64,000 nt of DNA from Ornithinimicrobium murale. GTDB lineage: Bacteria; Actinomycetota; Actinomycetes; Actinomycetales; Dermatophilaceae. Positions within the stretch are counted from its first letter, which is position 1; the number at the start of each line of letters is the position of its first letter. Position numbers and translations under genes: made by a program. The notes under the pieces were generated by a model that worked only from the letters and a program-made list of their open reading frames with translations, did not search any database and was not told where the DNA came from. Where the stretch lies: assembly GCF_003352835.1 (NCBI RefSeq), contig NZ_QLVD01000002.1, positions 1-64,000 on the forward strand. Direction: 5' to 3'. This document shows, in pieces, positions 35,358 through 44,473 of the stretch.

Positions 35358-36020
35358 TCACTCCTCCGGCCGGACGGTGTCCAGCCGGTGCTCCAGCTCG
35401 GGCAGGGTCCCTCGCCGCGCCACCAGGTGCAGCTCGTCGCCCTCCTGATAGACCGACTCTGCCGTGGGGATCAGGGCGTCACCCAGTCGGGTGACGAAGG
35501 CGACCCGCACGCCGAAGGTCCGCTCGATCTCCGTCAGCCGACGCCCGATCCAGAGCGGGTTGACGTGGATCTGGCCGATCACCAGGGCACCGCTGGGATC
35601 GAAGTAGTCGGGGGTGCTCCCCTCCGGAAGGAGGTGGTGCAGCGTCTGGTCGGCCGTCCACCGCACCGTGGCCACGGTCGGTATGCCGAGGCGCTGGAAG
35701 ATCTCGGCCCGCTTGGGGTCATAGATCCGGGCCACGACCCGCTCCACGCCATAGGTCTCCCGGGCCACCCGCGCCGCGATGATGTTGGAGTTGTCGCCGC
35801 TGCTGACCGCGGCGAAGGCGAAGGCCTGCGGCACACCGGCGTCCTTCATGACCTCCCGGTCAAAGCCCACACCCTTGATACGACGCCCCGGGAAGTCCGG
35901 ACCGAGGCGGTGGAAGGCCGCCGGGTCCTGGTCGATGACGGCGACCTGGTGGCCGCGCTTGATCAGGCTGTGCGCGAGGGTCGCCCCGACGCGACCGCAG
36001 CCCATGATGACGAAGTGCAC
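35358..36020 (-). CDS. ceoB: TrkA-type K+ uptake regulatory protein (first of pair)
   Basis: This 220-aa RCK protein starts MHFVIMGCGRVGATLAHSLIKRGHQVAVIDQD (Rossmann GxGxxG) and has SSGDNSNIIAARVARETYGVERVVARIYDP. A C-terminal TrkA-C domain (GQIHVNPLWIGRRLTEIERTFGVRVAFVTR) completes it. It is adjacent to ceoC and divergent from the KimA-like transporter, with 70 bp between them. That arrangement matches Rv2690c/Rv2691/Rv2692 in M. tuberculosis and suggests a joint K+ homeostasis module. Confidence 0.92.
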   Translation of the reverse strand: MHFVIMGCGRVGATLAHSLIKRGHQVAVIDQDPAAFHRLGPDFPGRRIKGVGFDREVMKDAGVPQAFAFAAVSSGDNSNIIAARVARETYGVERVVARIYDPKRAEIFQRLGIPTVATVRWTADQTLHHLLPEGSTPDYFDPSGALVIGQIHVNPLWIGRRLTEIERTFGVRVAFVTRLGDALIPTAESVYQEGDELHLVARRGTLPELEHRLDTVRPEE

Positions 36021-36090
36021 GGTGCCGACGCTACCTCGGCGGGCGGTCAGATGTCGGACTCACGGCCAATCTCTCTCTAGAGTGGCCCGC

Positions 36091-38052
36091 ATGGAGTCCG
36101 GCGACCTGCTCAAGCGGGTTTTCATCGGTCGCGCACTGCGCACCGATCGGCTCAGCGACACCCTTCTCCCCCGGCGGCTCGGGATGCCGGTGTTCGCCAG
36201 CGACGCGCTGTCCTCGGTGGCGTATGCCGTGGACGAGATCGTGCTGACCCTCGCCCTGGCCGGTGGTGCGGCGATCTACTTCTACTCCTGGGAGGTCGGC
36301 GTCGCCGTCGGCCTGGTCATGCTCGTCATCGTCGCGTCCTACCGGCAGACCGTCTACGCCTACCCCGGCGGCGGCGGCGACTACGAGGTCGCCTCGGACA
36401 ACCTGGGGCCGCGCGCGGGGGTGGTGGTCGGGTCCGCCCTGATTGTCGACTACACGCTGACCGTGGCGGTGTCGGTCTCCGCCGCCGTGCAGAACGCGGC
36501 CGCGGCCCTGGGGTTCCTGCGGGGCTATGAGGCGGCCGTGGCCGCCGGGCTGATCGCCCTGCTCACGCTGATCAACCTGCGTGGCGTCCGCGAGTCCGGC
36601 CGCGCGCTGGCCGTGCCGGTCTACGCCTTCCTCGGTGCCCTCGGCATCCTCATCGTCACCGGAGCCGTGCAACTGCTGACCGGCACGCTCGGCCGGGCCG
36701 CGAGCGCCGAGTACGAGCTCCTCCCCGCCGAGGGCTACGAGGAGCTCACCGGTCTGGCCCTGATCTTCCTGTGTCTGCGAGCCTTCGCCTCCGGCTCGGT
36801 GGCGCTCACCGGCGTGCAGGGCGTCGCCAACGGGGTGCCCGCACTGCGACGGCCCAAGAGCCGCAACGCCGCCTCGGTCCTGGCCATCATGGCCACGCTG
36901 TCGATCACCATCATCGTCTCGGTGCTCTGGCTGACCCGGGAGACCGGCATCCAGATGGCGGTCAACCCCGAGCAACAGCTCCGCCAGGACGGCGAACCGG
37001 TGGGTCCCGACTTCGTGCAGGACACGGTGCTCGGCCAGCTGTCCAAGGTCGTCTTCGGTCCGGAGGCCCTGGGCGTCCTGCTGGTAGCGATCACGACGGG
37101 CGTGATGCTCTTCGTGGCCGCCAACACCGCCTTCAACGGGTTCCCGGTGCTCGCCTCCCGGCTGGCGCGCGACCGCTTCCTGCCGCGGGGGCTGGTCACC
37201 CGTGGCCACCGGCTGACCTACTCCAACGGCATCATCCTGCTGGCCGCCGCCTCCGCCGCGCTCGTGCTGGTCTACCGCGCCACGGTGACCGAGCTGATCC
37301 AGATGTACATCGTCGGCGTGTTCATCTCCTTCACCTGCAGCCAGGCCGGCATGGTCCGACACTGGAACCGGCGCCTGCGCACCGAGCTCAGCCTGCGCCA
37401 GCGTGTCGGCATGATCCGCAGCCGCACCATCAACCAGGTCGGGGTCACCGTCTCCACCGCCGTGTTGGTGATCGTCCTGCTCACCCGCTTCACGAACGGA
37501 GCGGGGCTGTCCCTGCTCGCGATCGGTCTCATCTGGATGGGGATGACCATGGTCTACCGCTATCACCGCACGATGGACAACGAGATCTCACTGCCCGCCG
37601 AGGGCGTGGACACCAGCCAGGTCGTGCCCTCCCGGGTGCACGCCCTGGTCTACGTCCCCCGCCTGGACCGCCCGACGATGCGGGCGCTTGCCTACGCTCG
37701 CGCGACCCGGCCCCACACCCTCGAGGCGATCACCGTCGACGTCGTGCCGGAGTCGACCCAGGAACTGCGGGCGGCGTGGGAGGCCCGCGAGCTTCCGGTG
37801 ACGTTGCGGGCACTGGACTCCCCCTACCGAGAGTCCGTGCGGCCGGTCATCGACTATGTGCGGCGCGTGCGCCGGGACCGGCCCCGGGACGTGGTCGTGG
37901 TCTACCTCGCCGAGTATGTCGGGCGTGAGGGCTGGTGGATCAGGATGGTCCGGGACCGCACCCTGGAGCGGCTGCGGCGCGGGCTGCTGCGCACCACGGG
38001 CGTCATGCTGGTGACCGTGCCGTGGCAGGGAGAGGGAACCGATGAGGACTGA
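36091..38052 (+). CDS. APC-family K+ transporter (KimA-like) with C-terminal cytosolic domain
   Basis: The 653-aa product has twelve likely helices in an amino-acid/polyamine-type fold. It opens LPRRLGMPVFASDALSSVAYAVDEI and includes SYRQTVYAYPGGGGDYEVASDNLGPRAG, NAAAALGFLRGYE and GVMLFVAANTAFNGFPVLASRLARDRFLPRG, features of KimA, a K+/H+ symporter of Bacillus subtilis. The last 150 residues form a USP-like domain (HALVYVPRLDRPTMRALAYARATRP). Proximity to two TrkA proteins supports K+ as substrate. ATG 36091 has only a weak SD. The stop overlaps the methyltransferase by 11 bp. Confidence 0.85.
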   Translation: MESGDLLKRVFIGRALRTDRLSDTLLPRRLGMPVFASDALSSVAYAVDEIVLTLALAGGAAIYFYSWEVGVAVGLVMLVIVASYRQTVYAYPGGGGDYEVASDNLGPRAGVVVGSALIVDYTLTVAVSVSAAVQNAAAALGFLRGYEAAVAAGLIALLTLINLRGVRESGRALAVPVYAFLGALGILIVTGAVQLLTGTLGRAASAEYELLPAEGYEELTGLALIFLCLRAFASGSVALTGVQGVANGVPALRRPKSRNAASVLAIMATLSITIIVSVLWLTRETGIQMAVNPEQQLRQDGEPVGPDFVQDTVLGQLSKVVFGPEALGVLLVAITTGVMLFVAANTAFNGFPVLASRLARDRFLPRGLVTRGHRLTYSNGIILLAAASAALVLVYRATVTELIQMYIVGVFISFTCSQAGMVRHWNRRLRTELSLRQRVGMIRSRTINQVGVTVSTAVLVIVLLTRFTNGAGLSLLAIGLIWMGMTMVYRYHRTMDNEISLPAEGVDTSQVVPSRVHALVYVPRLDRPTMRALAYARATRPHTLEAITVDVVPESTQELRAAWEARELPVTLRALDSPYRESVRPVIDYVRRVRRDRPRDVVVVYLAEYVGREGWWIRMVRDRTLERLRRGLLRTTGVMLVTVPWQGEGTDED

Positions 38053-39274
38053 GCAGACCGGGGCGGCACTCGGTGACCGTTTCGTCGTCGCCGTCGGGCC
38101 TGTGGCCCACGGCGGTCACTGCATCGCCCGCCACGAGGGCCAGGTGCTCTTCGTCCGGCACACCCTGCCCGGTGAGCGGGTCCGCGTCGAGGTCACCGAG
38201 ATCGGTCCGGGCGGGCGGTTCGCGCGGGCCGACGCCATCGAGGTCCTGGAGCCCGCCCCCGCGCGAGTGCCGGCGCCCTGCCCCTGGTCCGGCCCCGGCC
38301 GATGCGGCGGCTGCGACTGGCAGCACGTGTCACCGCAGGGACAGCGCGCGCTCAAGCATGACGTGATTCTCGAGCAGTTCTCCCGCCTGGCTGGCCTGGA
38401 CCTCACGGAGCACCTCGGCCGCGACATCGAGGTGGAGGCGATCCCCGGCGACCGCGACGGCCAGGGGTGGCGCACCCGCGTGGAGTTCGCCGTCGACGAC
38501 GCCGGTCACCCCGGTCTGCGCCGGCACCGCAGCCACGACATCCTCCCTATCGACACCTGCCTGATCGCCGACCCGCGGGTGCTCGGCACCGGTGTGCTCG
38601 CCACGACCTATCCGGGAGCCACCGCGGTCGATGTCGTGGCGCCGTCGGTCGGCGCACCCGTCGTGGTGGAGGTGCCCGACGGTCCCGTCCCCGTGGTCCG
38701 TGAGCGGGTCGCCCTGCCCGACCGCGAGCTCGAGCTGGACGTGTCCGCCCGCGGGTTCTGGCAGGTGCACCCGGGCGCCGCCCGCACCTTCGTCGCCACC
38801 GTTCTGGAGTGGCTGGCACCTCGCCCGGGTGAGCACGTGCTGGATCTGTATGCCGGGGTGGGGGTCTTCGCGGCAGCGTTCGCCCCCGCGGTGGGTGACC
38901 GGGGTTCGGTCGAGGCGGTCGAGGGTGACCGGACGGCCACCGAGCATGCTCGGGACAACCTGGCTGCCAGCCCGTGGGTCACGGTGACCCGCGACCGGGT
39001 GGACCGTGCCGTGCGCCGGATGGTGCGCGCTGGCCGCACCGCCGACCTGGTCGTGCTGGACCCTCCGCGCACCGGCGCCGGACGCGCGGTGTGTCGGGAT
39101 GTCGGGGCGCTCGGCCCACGCACGATCGGCTACGTCGCCTGTGACCCGGCCGCACTGGCCAGGGACGTCGGCTACCTCATCGAGGAGGGCTATATCCTGC
39201 GCGACGTGCGCGCCTTCGACGCCTTCCCGATGACCCACCACATGGAGCTCGTGGCCGCCCTCGACGCCCCGTGA
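38042..39274 (+). CDS. TrmA/RlmCD-type RNA (uracil-5-)methyltransferase with TRAM domain
   Basis: This 410-aa SAM-dependent enzyme methylates uracil-C5 in rRNA or tRNA. An N-terminal TRAM RNA-binding region (FVVAVGPVAHGGHCIARHEGQVLFVRHTLPGERV) is followed by Fe-S-type cysteines (CPWSGPGRCGGCDW). The SAM site is LDLYAGVGVFAAAFAP, catalysis is through Cys in YVACDPAAL, and DPPRTGAG is also present. The exact target base cannot be read. ATG 38042 overlaps the transporter stop, so they are coupled, as in the Mtb Rv2689c/Rv2690c pair. Confidence 0.92.
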   Translation: MRTEQTGAALGDRFVVAVGPVAHGGHCIARHEGQVLFVRHTLPGERVRVEVTEIGPGGRFARADAIEVLEPAPARVPAPCPWSGPGRCGGCDWQHVSPQGQRALKHDVILEQFSRLAGLDLTEHLGRDIEVEAIPGDRDGQGWRTRVEFAVDDAGHPGLRRHRSHDILPIDTCLIADPRVLGTGVLATTYPGATAVDVVAPSVGAPVVVEVPDGPVPVVRERVALPDRELELDVSARGFWQVHPGAARTFVATVLEWLAPRPGEHVLDLYAGVGVFAAAFAPAVGDRGSVEAVEGDRTATEHARDNLAASPWVTVTRDRVDRAVRRMVRAGRTADLVVLDPPRTGAGRAVCRDVGALGPRTIGYVACDPAALARDVGYLIEEGYILRDVRAFDAFPMTHHMELVAALDAP

Positions 39275-39350
39275 GCCGAGCCGATGAGTTTTCGTTGGGC
39301 TGGGAGTCGGGTCTGTCATGAGCACATCACCCGAGCCGACCCGAGGGGAC

Positions 39351-39770
39351 ATGATGAACTGGACGCTGGAGGTCGTGGTGGTCCCGGTGGCCGAGATCGA
39401 CCGGGCCAAGAGCTTCTACGCCGACCAGCTGGGCTTCACGGTCGACCACGACACCACGATCAGCCCCGGCAACCGCGTGGTGCAGCTGACTCCGCGGGGC
39501 TCCGGCTGCTCCATCGTCATCGGCGAGGGCGTCGTGCCCTCCATGCCGCCGGGCAGCCTCCAGGGCCTGCAGCTGGTGGTCCCGGACCTGGTGGCAGCGC
39601 ACGCGCACCTGGTCGAGCGTGACGTCGAGGTCAGCGAGATTCACGTCATGGGCGGTCCCCCCGATGCGCTGGAGCGGGGAGGATCGGCACTGGACAACAT
39701 CGGCTTCGTCTACTTCCAGGACCCGGACGGCAACAGCTGGGCCGTCCAGCAGATCTCCGCGCGCGGGTGA
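39351..39770 (+). CDS. Small VOC-family (glyoxalase-like) protein
   Basis: This protein of about 139 aa is a single vicinal-oxygen-chelate unit: MNWTLEVVVVPVAEIDRAKSFYADQLGF, GLQLVVPDLVAAHAHLVERDVEV and GFVYFQDPDGNSWAVQQIS. Such proteins range from glyoxalases to antibiotic-binding proteins; the role here is unknown. The SD GAGGGG lies just before ATG 39351/39354, which I prefer over ATG 39318. It interrupts the otherwise conserved dxs-dut type neighbourhood together with the next gene. Confidence 0.82.
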   Translation: MMNWTLEVVVVPVAEIDRAKSFYADQLGFTVDHDTTISPGNRVVQLTPRGSGCSIVIGEGVVPSMPPGSLQGLQLVVPDLVAAHAHLVERDVEVSEIHVMGGPPDALERGGSALDNIGFVYFQDPDGNSWAVQQISARG

Positions 39771-39803
39771 GGTCGTGTCCGCCTTCCTGGGTGCCGCGCC
39801 GTC

Positions 39804-40478
39804 GTGACCACGTCGACCGCTGCCGCGCTGCTCGAGGAGCTCCACGCCGTGGCCGACCCGGCCCGGCACCCCAACGAGCACTACCGGGGACCCGGTGAGG
39901 TGCTGGGGGTCCGGATGGGCACCCTCTTTGCCATCACGCAGCAGGCGAGGAGCATGCCCCTCGCGGAGGTCGAGAAGCTGCTCGACCTGAGTGCCTACGA
40001 GCCGAGGCTAGCGGCCATCTGCATCCTCGACTTCGGCGTGCGTGGGCAACGCGTCACCGAGGACCAACGGGAGGCCCGCTACCGGCTCTACCTGGATCGA
40101 CACGATGCGATCGACACGTGGTCCATGGTCGACCGGGCGGCTCCCCGCGTGGTCGGCAACTACCTCAGGGAGCGGTCCCGCGCACCGCTGTTCGAGCTCG
40201 CGGCCTCCCCTGATCCCCTCCGCAGGCGCACGGCGATGACCGCGCCGTTGAGTTACACCCGACCACTGCACGCGCCAGGCATCACCGACCTGCTCAGGCT
40301 CGCCGAGCTGCTCTTGGACGACCCCGACCCGGTGGTGTCCAAACCGGTCGGCATCGCCCTCAAACACGCTGGTGGGGTCGCCCCCGAGGCTGTCGAGGAG
40401 TTCCTGGACCGTCTCGGTGACCGGGTGCCGGCACCGATCCGTCGCCAGGCGAGGGCCAAGCTACCGCCGCGCACCTGA
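39804..40478 (+). CDS. AlkD-like DNA alkylation repair protein
   Basis: The 224-aa all-helical HEAT-like repeat protein resembles the AlkD/AlkC DNA glycosylase fold (HPNEHYRGPGEVLGVRMGTLFAITQQARSM, EPRLAAICILDF, DAIDTWSMVDRAAPRVVGNYL, RRRTAMTAPLSY). The D-x-W-x-x-D triplet (DTWSMVD) matches catalytic or DNA-contact residues of AlkD. The family removes N3/N7-alkylated purines; activity here is inferred. The start is GTG 39804. It is convergent with DUF3159. Confidence 0.8.
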   Translation: MTTSTAAALLEELHAVADPARHPNEHYRGPGEVLGVRMGTLFAITQQARSMPLAEVEKLLDLSAYEPRLAAICILDFGVRGQRVTEDQREARYRLYLDRHDAIDTWSMVDRAAPRVVGNYLRERSRAPLFELAASPDPLRRRTAMTAPLSYTRPLHAPGITDLLRLAELLLDDPDPVVSKPVGIALKHAGGVAPEAVEEFLDRLGDRVPAPIRRQARAKLPPRT

Positions 40479-40551
40479 ACCGCCCGACCGGGCACGACCG
40501 TGCCACCGTCACGACCGGAGGCCGCGCCACCCCTCGCTCGTCATGGCCCGG

Positions 40552-41283
40552 TCACGGCGCAGGTTTGTCCTCGGGCTGGGCCGCGGACGACTCGGCGGTC
40601 GGGGTGTGGCCGGTGGCGAGCATGATGCCCATGATCACGATGGCCGTCAGGTAGGCCGGCCAGCCCAGCACGATCTTGCTCACCCCGAGCCAGGCGACCT
40701 CCTCGGCGAAGTAGAGCGGCAGCATGATCGCCACCCGCACGACGAAGAGCACCACCAGGACCCAGGTGAGCCGGCTGCAGACCTTGACCAGCGCGCTGTC
40801 CCTGCGCCAGGCCGTGGGGTGCTCGACATAGTCGGGATCACCGGCCGCCACGATGAAACCCACTGCGGGCCACCTGGTGAGGATCGAGATCAGCGTCCCC
40901 ACGGCATACGCCGCCGAGGTCAGGATGCCGGGCAGGAAGGCGTCCTGGGCGTTGCCCGAGCGCAGGGCGAAGAACGCGGCGATCGCCGTGGCGAAGATCG
41001 AGGTCAGCACGAAGCGGACCGAGCCGCCGATGTAGAGGCGGATGCCCAGCAGGATGATCGCCACGCCGCCGGCGGCCAGCAGCGCCGGCCGGACCTCGTC
41101 GCGGATCAGCCACAGGACCACGAACGCGACGGTGGGCAACGCCGTCTCCAGCGAGCCGTACCACCCGCCGAGCACGTCGGAGATCCGGCGGCGGATGACC
41201 TGCTCGACCGTCTCGACGGCGGCGACCTCGTGGTCCGGACCGGACGCCTCGCCCTGGCCTGGGACGCGCTGCTGCTCAGACAT
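40552..41283 (-). CDS. DUF3159 integral membrane protein
   Basis: The product is 243 aa with about five to six helices (LPTVAFVVLWLI, LLAAGGVAIILLGIRLYI, FVLTSIFATAIAAFFAL, LPGILTSAAYAVGTLISIL, LTWVLVVLFVVRVAIMLPLYF, YLTAIVIMGIMLA). It matches the actinobacterial DUF3159 family (Rv2693c position). No function is known. ATG 41283 overlaps the OB-fold gene stop by eight bases, so the genes are translationally linked. Confidence 0.85.
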   Translation of the reverse strand: MSEQQRVPGQGEASGPDHEVAAVETVEQVIRRRISDVLGGWYGSLETALPTVAFVVLWLIRDEVRPALLAAGGVAIILLGIRLYIGGSVRFVLTSIFATAIAAFFALRSGNAQDAFLPGILTSAAYAVGTLISILTRWPAVGFIVAAGDPDYVEHPTAWRRDSALVKVCSRLTWVLVVLFVVRVAIMLPLYFAEEVAWLGVSKIVLGWPAYLTAIVIMGIMLATGHTPTAESSAAQPEDKPAP

Positions 41284-41638
41284 GCTTCGGCAGCATCTGG
41301 TAGCCCGGGTTGAAGATCGTGATGCGGCCATCCACCAGCGTCACCCGCCCGGTGAGGGTCAGATAGGCGCCGGGTCGGATGCCGGCGATCTCGCGGCGAC
41401 CGAGCCAGACCACGTCGAGGACCCCGGTCCCATCGAACAGCTCGATGCGCAGCTCGGGGGCCCGACCGGCGGGCAGGACCGCGATGCTGTGGACGGTGCC
41501 GGTGACCGAGGCCTGCGACCGGACCTGCAGGTCGGCGATGCGCGTGCACCCCGGGCGGGAACACTCGGCGGCCAGCTCCTCGGCCGCCAGCTCGGACTCG
41601 TCAACGGCCAGCTCGTCCAGGGCCTTGCGCAGGCTCAT
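41276..41638 (-). CDS. OB-fold nucleic-acid-binding protein
   Basis: This 120-aa OB-fold protein, whose core is ASVTGTVHSIAVLPAGRAPELRIELFDGTGVLDVVWLGRREIAGIRPGAYLTLTGRV, corresponds to the actinobacterial Rv2694c type. Its short acidic helical N-terminus carries two cysteines (AECSRPGC). It likely binds nucleic acid; the partner is unknown. The start overlaps the DUF3710 stop (ATGA) and the 3' end overlaps DUF3159, forming a compact operon. Confidence 0.85.
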   Translation of the reverse strand: MSLRKALDELAVDESELAAEELAAECSRPGCTRIADLQVRSQASVTGTVHSIAVLPAGRAPELRIELFDGTGVLDVVWLGRREIAGIRPGAYLTLTGRVTLVDGRITIFNPGYQMLPKHV

Positions 41639-42426
41639 CGGTCGGTCTGCTCCGGCCCGTCGGCAGGGGGCCCTGCGGCGTCGTCGGCCCCCGCTGCGGC
41701 CTGGGATGCGGCCGCCTGCTCCGCGGCCTTCTTCTCGGCAGCGGCCTGTTGGGCGGCCTGGCGCCTGCGGGCGGCCTCCTCCACGACGGACTTGGGCGGC
41801 GTCAGCGCCAGCACCTCACGTGGCGGGCGTGCCTCGGTCCCGCGGTCGACGACCACCCGGCGCAGGAAGGAGCGGACGACCTGCAGCTGCTGCGGGTCAC
41901 CGGCGGCGGGGCCGTTGATCACGGCGCGCACGAACCAGCGGGGCCCGTCGACCCCGATGAAGCGGTTGGGGGCGAAGGCGACGCGACCGCTGGCGTCGCG
42001 CCCCGGCATACGGGCCAGCAGTTCCTGGCCCAGCACGCCCTTGGGGTCGACCTGGGCGGAGCCACCGGCTGCCTTGATGCCCTCGACCAGGCCCTCGCGG
42101 ATCTCAGTCCACAGTCCCTCGCTGCGCGGCGCGGCGAAGGCCTGCAGCTGCACCTTGGAGGTGCCGATGGTGCAGGTCACGCCCGTGATGCGGTTGGTCG
42201 CCTTCTCCAGGTCCAGGCGCATCTCCATGCCGGGGACGGCCGGGACCTTGAGGGCTCCGAGGTTGACCAGGCCCGTCGCCTCCGGGCGCTCCGAGATGTC
42301 GTAGGGACCGTCGAACTCACGCTCCCAGTCACGGTCCACGCCCGGCTCCCCCTCCGGGACGACCTGCTCGGTCGTCTCCTCGACCGCGTCGGCGGTCTCC
42401 TTCTTCTTCCGGCCGAAGATTGCCAC
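41635..42426 (-). CDS. DUF3710 protein
   Basis: This 263-aa actinobacterial protein starts MAIFGRKKKE, has an acidic linker and a central domain (RPEATGLVNLGALKVPAVPGMEMRLDLEKATNRITGVTCTIGTSKVQLQAFAAPRSEGLW, GPRWFVRAVINGPAA). Its Ala/Gln-rich C-terminal coiled-coil tail (ARRRQAAQQAAAEKKAAEQAAAS) is low-complexity. Function is unknown. It lies six bases downstream of dut in the same operon, as in M. tuberculosis. Confidence 0.88.
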   Translation of the reverse strand: MAIFGRKKKETADAVEETTEQVVPEGEPGVDRDWEREFDGPYDISERPEATGLVNLGALKVPAVPGMEMRLDLEKATNRITGVTCTIGTSKVQLQAFAAPRSEGLWTEIREGLVEGIKAAGGSAQVDPKGVLGQELLARMPGRDASGRVAFAPNRFIGVDGPRWFVRAVINGPAAGDPQQLQVVRSFLRRVVVDRGTEARPPREVLALTPPKSVVEEAARRRQAAQQAAAEKKAAEQAAASQAAAGADDAAGPPADGPEQTDR

Positions 42427-42432
42427 GAGGCG

Positions 42433-42930
42433 TCAGTCCTTCTCAGTCTTGGTGTCGGTGCTGGTCTGGGTGGTGCCGGTCCCGAATCCCCCGGAGGCAC
42501 CGTGCCCGCTCGTGCCCCGTGCGCTGCCGGGCAGCGTGGCCACCTCGGTGAAGGCCACGACGGACACCGGCTGCACGATCAGCTGGGCGATCCGGTCGCC
42601 GCGCTGCACCGTGAAGGCGTCGGCGGCGTCGGTGTTGAGCAGGTTGACCATGATCTCGCCGCGGTATCCCGCGTCGATGGTGCCCGGCGCGTTCACGATG
42701 GTGATGCCGTGGCGGGTGGCCAGGCCGGAGCGGGGGTGGGTGAAGGCCGCGTAGCCGTCGGGCAGGGCGATCGCCACCCCCGTCGGCACCAGCGTGCGCT
42801 GCCCCGGCGCGAGCGTCACGGTCTCGCGGGCGAACAGGTCGACCCCGGCATCACCCGGGTGTGCCCTGCCGGGGACCGGCAGGGCGTCGTCGAGCCGTTG
42901 CAGAAGCACCGGAATCGGTTGGGTGGTCAC
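42433..42930 (-). CDS. dut: Deoxyuridine 5'-triphosphate nucleotidohydrolase
   Basis: dUTPase hydrolyses dUTP to dUMP, keeping uracil out of DNA. The 165-aa trimer-type enzyme contains the five motifs: [44 protein letters not shown] and [15 protein letters not shown] 42930 is chosen by family length; the frame extends upstream through DUF4193 in antisense. A 20-residue Thr/Lys-rich tail follows motif V. It is first in the operon dut-DUF3710-OB-DUF3159. Confidence 0.94.
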   Translation of the reverse strand: MTTQPIPVLLQRLDDALPVPGRAHPGDAGVDLFARETVTLAPGQRTLVPTGVAIALPDGYAAFTHPRSGLATRHGITIVNAPGTIDAGYRGEIMVNLLNTDAADAFTVQRGDRIAQLIVQPVSVVAFTEVATLPGSARGTSGHGASGGFGTGTTQTSTDTKTEKD

Positions 42931-42979
42931 GTGAGTCGAGGGTACCCGCAATGCGCGGGCCCCCGGCCATCGTCGGTGG

Positions 42980-43279
42980 TCAGGCCGCGCACTCGGTGCA
43001 GACGGGAAGACCGCCGACCTCCTTGGCGAGCTGGCTACGGTGGTGCACCAGGAAGCAGCGCGAGCAGGTGAACTCATCGGCCTGGCGCGGCAGCACCCGG
43101 ACCGACAGCTCCTCACCCGACAGGTCTGCCCCCGGGAGTTCGAACCCTTCGGCGTGCTCCGTCTCGTCGACGTCCACGCTCGAGGAGCTCTTGTCCGCCC
43201 GCCGAGCCTTCAGCTCCTCCAGAGAGTCCTCATTGATGTCGTCCTCAGACTTACGAGGTGCGTCGTAGTCGGTTGCCAT
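42980..43279 (-). CDS. DUF4193 small zinc-ribbon-like protein
   Basis: This 99-aa protein is conserved across actinobacteria (Rv2699c type). Its N-terminal half is acidic ([21 protein letters not shown]). The C-terminal half has two CxxC pairs, [15 protein letters not shown] and PVCTECAA, likely binding one zinc. A function is not established. It starts with ATG 43279, which has AGAGGAGAGGG upstream, and precedes dut by 49 bp. Confidence 0.9.
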   Translation of the reverse strand: MATDYDAPRKSEDDINEDSLEELKARRADKSSSSVDVDETEHAEGFELPGADLSGEELSVRVLPRQADEFTCSRCFLVHHRSQLAKEVGGLPVCTECAA

Positions 43280-43450
43280 GACGTCCCTCTCCTCTCTCTC
43301 GAGCTGGTGTCACAGGGCCTGGCTGACCCTGTGGTGTGCGATTGGTCTGCGTATGAACGTCGGAAGACCCGATTTTGTGCCCGCCCCTGGCTGCACTGTC
43401 GCCAAAGGTCAGGTTCTTGCGTCACGGCGCCTGTGCCGTGGGTGCAGATG
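43280..43450. promoter_or_regulatory. Promoter region of DUF4193
   Basis: The 246-bp gap before cbiB contains no credible gene. It is locally less GC-rich (around 43340-43380) and should carry the minus-strand promoter for DUF4193 and perhaps dut. Confidence 0.4.
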
Positions 43451-43474
43451 CCCGCGAACGCAGTCGTTCGCGGG
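43451..43474. terminator. Hairpin terminator ending the cobalamin operon
   Basis: CCCGCGAACG (43451-43460) and CGTTCGCGGG (43465-43474) form a perfect 10-bp stem with a CAGT loop. It lies about 50 bp past the cbiB stop on the minus strand. Confidence 0.85.
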
Positions 43475-43525
43475 GATTGTGCCGTATGCCGTGCCGGTGC
43501 ACCTAACCGGGGGGTCGCCATGGCC

Positions 43526-44473
43526 TCACCGGCCCGTCCTCCGGTCAGCCCACCAGGTCAGCAGACACAGCCCCACGGCCGCCAGCTCGACCCGGTCGAC
43601 CAGCCTGCGCGCCCGGGTCACGACAGGCGCCTGCGGGCGTGGCCCCTCGCCCAGGAGGGGCCGGTCCTCGGTCCGTTCGCCGTAGCGCAGTGGTCCCCCC
43701 AGCTCCACGCCCAGGGCACCCGCCAGGGAGCTCTCGGCGACACCCGCGTTGGGCGAGGGGTGGGCGGCGGCGTCCCGGCGCACCGTGGTGATGACCTGCC
43801 GAGCCCGGCCCGGAGCACACCCGGTCAGCAGCACCGGGAAGGCCCTCGCGGGTGGCCAGGCCAGCACGTCGTCCAGCCGGGCCGAGGCCCAGCCGTAGCG
43901 CTCGTAGCGCGCGCTGTGGTGCCCGACCATGGCGTCCATCGTGTTGGAGGCGCGGTGCGCCAGGGCACCCGGCGCGCCGCCGAGGAGCCCCCAGAAGGCC
44001 GGTGCCAGCACCGCGTCCACGGTGTTCTCCGCGAGCGACTCCACCACGGCTGCCGCCACACCGGCGGAGTCGAGCCCGGAGGGCTCGCGCCCCGCGAGCC
44101 AGGAGAGCTGGTCCCGGGCCGCGGTGAGGTCCTCTTCCCTCAGGCGATCCTCGATCTGGCCCGCGGTCCCGCGCAGCAGACGGCCCGCGCTGGCGAGCCA
44201 CACGGCCACGGCGGTCGAGAGCACCTCACCGTGGGTGCCGCGCCCTCCGGCGGCCGCGCGCAGCGCTTCCCCGGCCGTCACGCCGAGCCCGACCCCGAGC
44301 GCGGCGTGCCACGTGCCGCGGGGCCGAGAGTCGGCATACAACCGCTGTTCCACCCCCTGCATGGCCGTGCCGAACCACGCGACGGGGTGGAGCCGGTCCG
44401 GTGGTTCACCGAGCAGGCGGTCCAGCACCAGGCCGACGGCGACGCCGAGCGCACGGTCACCCAGGCGGCTCAC
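43526..44473 (-). CDS. cbiB: Adenosylcobinamide-phosphate synthase
   Basis: CbiB/CobD attaches aminopropanol (phosphate) to adenosylcobyric acid in the membrane. The 315-aa product has LVLDRLLGEPPDRLHPVAWFG, SLAENTVDAVLAPAFWGLLGGAPGALAHRASNTMDAMVGH and PNAGVAESSLAGALGVELGGP, which are diagnostic. GTG 44473 overlaps the cobQ stop (GTGA). It is last in the riboswitch-controlled operon. Corrin-ring synthesis genes are absent here, so the set fits salvage or late assembly. Confidence 0.93.
   Translation of the reverse strand: MSRLGDRALGVAVGLVLDRLLGEPPDRLHPVAWFGTAMQGVEQRLYADSRPRGTWHAALGVGLGVTAGEALRAAAGGRGTHGEVLSTAVAVWLASAGRLLRGTAGQIEDRLREEDLTAARDQLSWLAGREPSGLDSAGVAAAVVESLAENTVDAVLAPAFWGLLGGAPGALAHRASNTMDAMVGHHSARYERYGWASARLDDVLAWPPARAFPVLLTGCAPGRARQVITTVRRDAAAHPSPNAGVAESSLAGALGVELGGPLRYGERTEDRPLLGEGPRPQAPVVTRARRLVDRVELAAVGLCLLTWWADRRTGR

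Noticed and set aside
40478..40552. Short GGCACG/CGTGCC hairpin between convergent genes as a terminator
   Set aside because: The stem is only six pairs in a GC-rich background; support is too weak to annotate.
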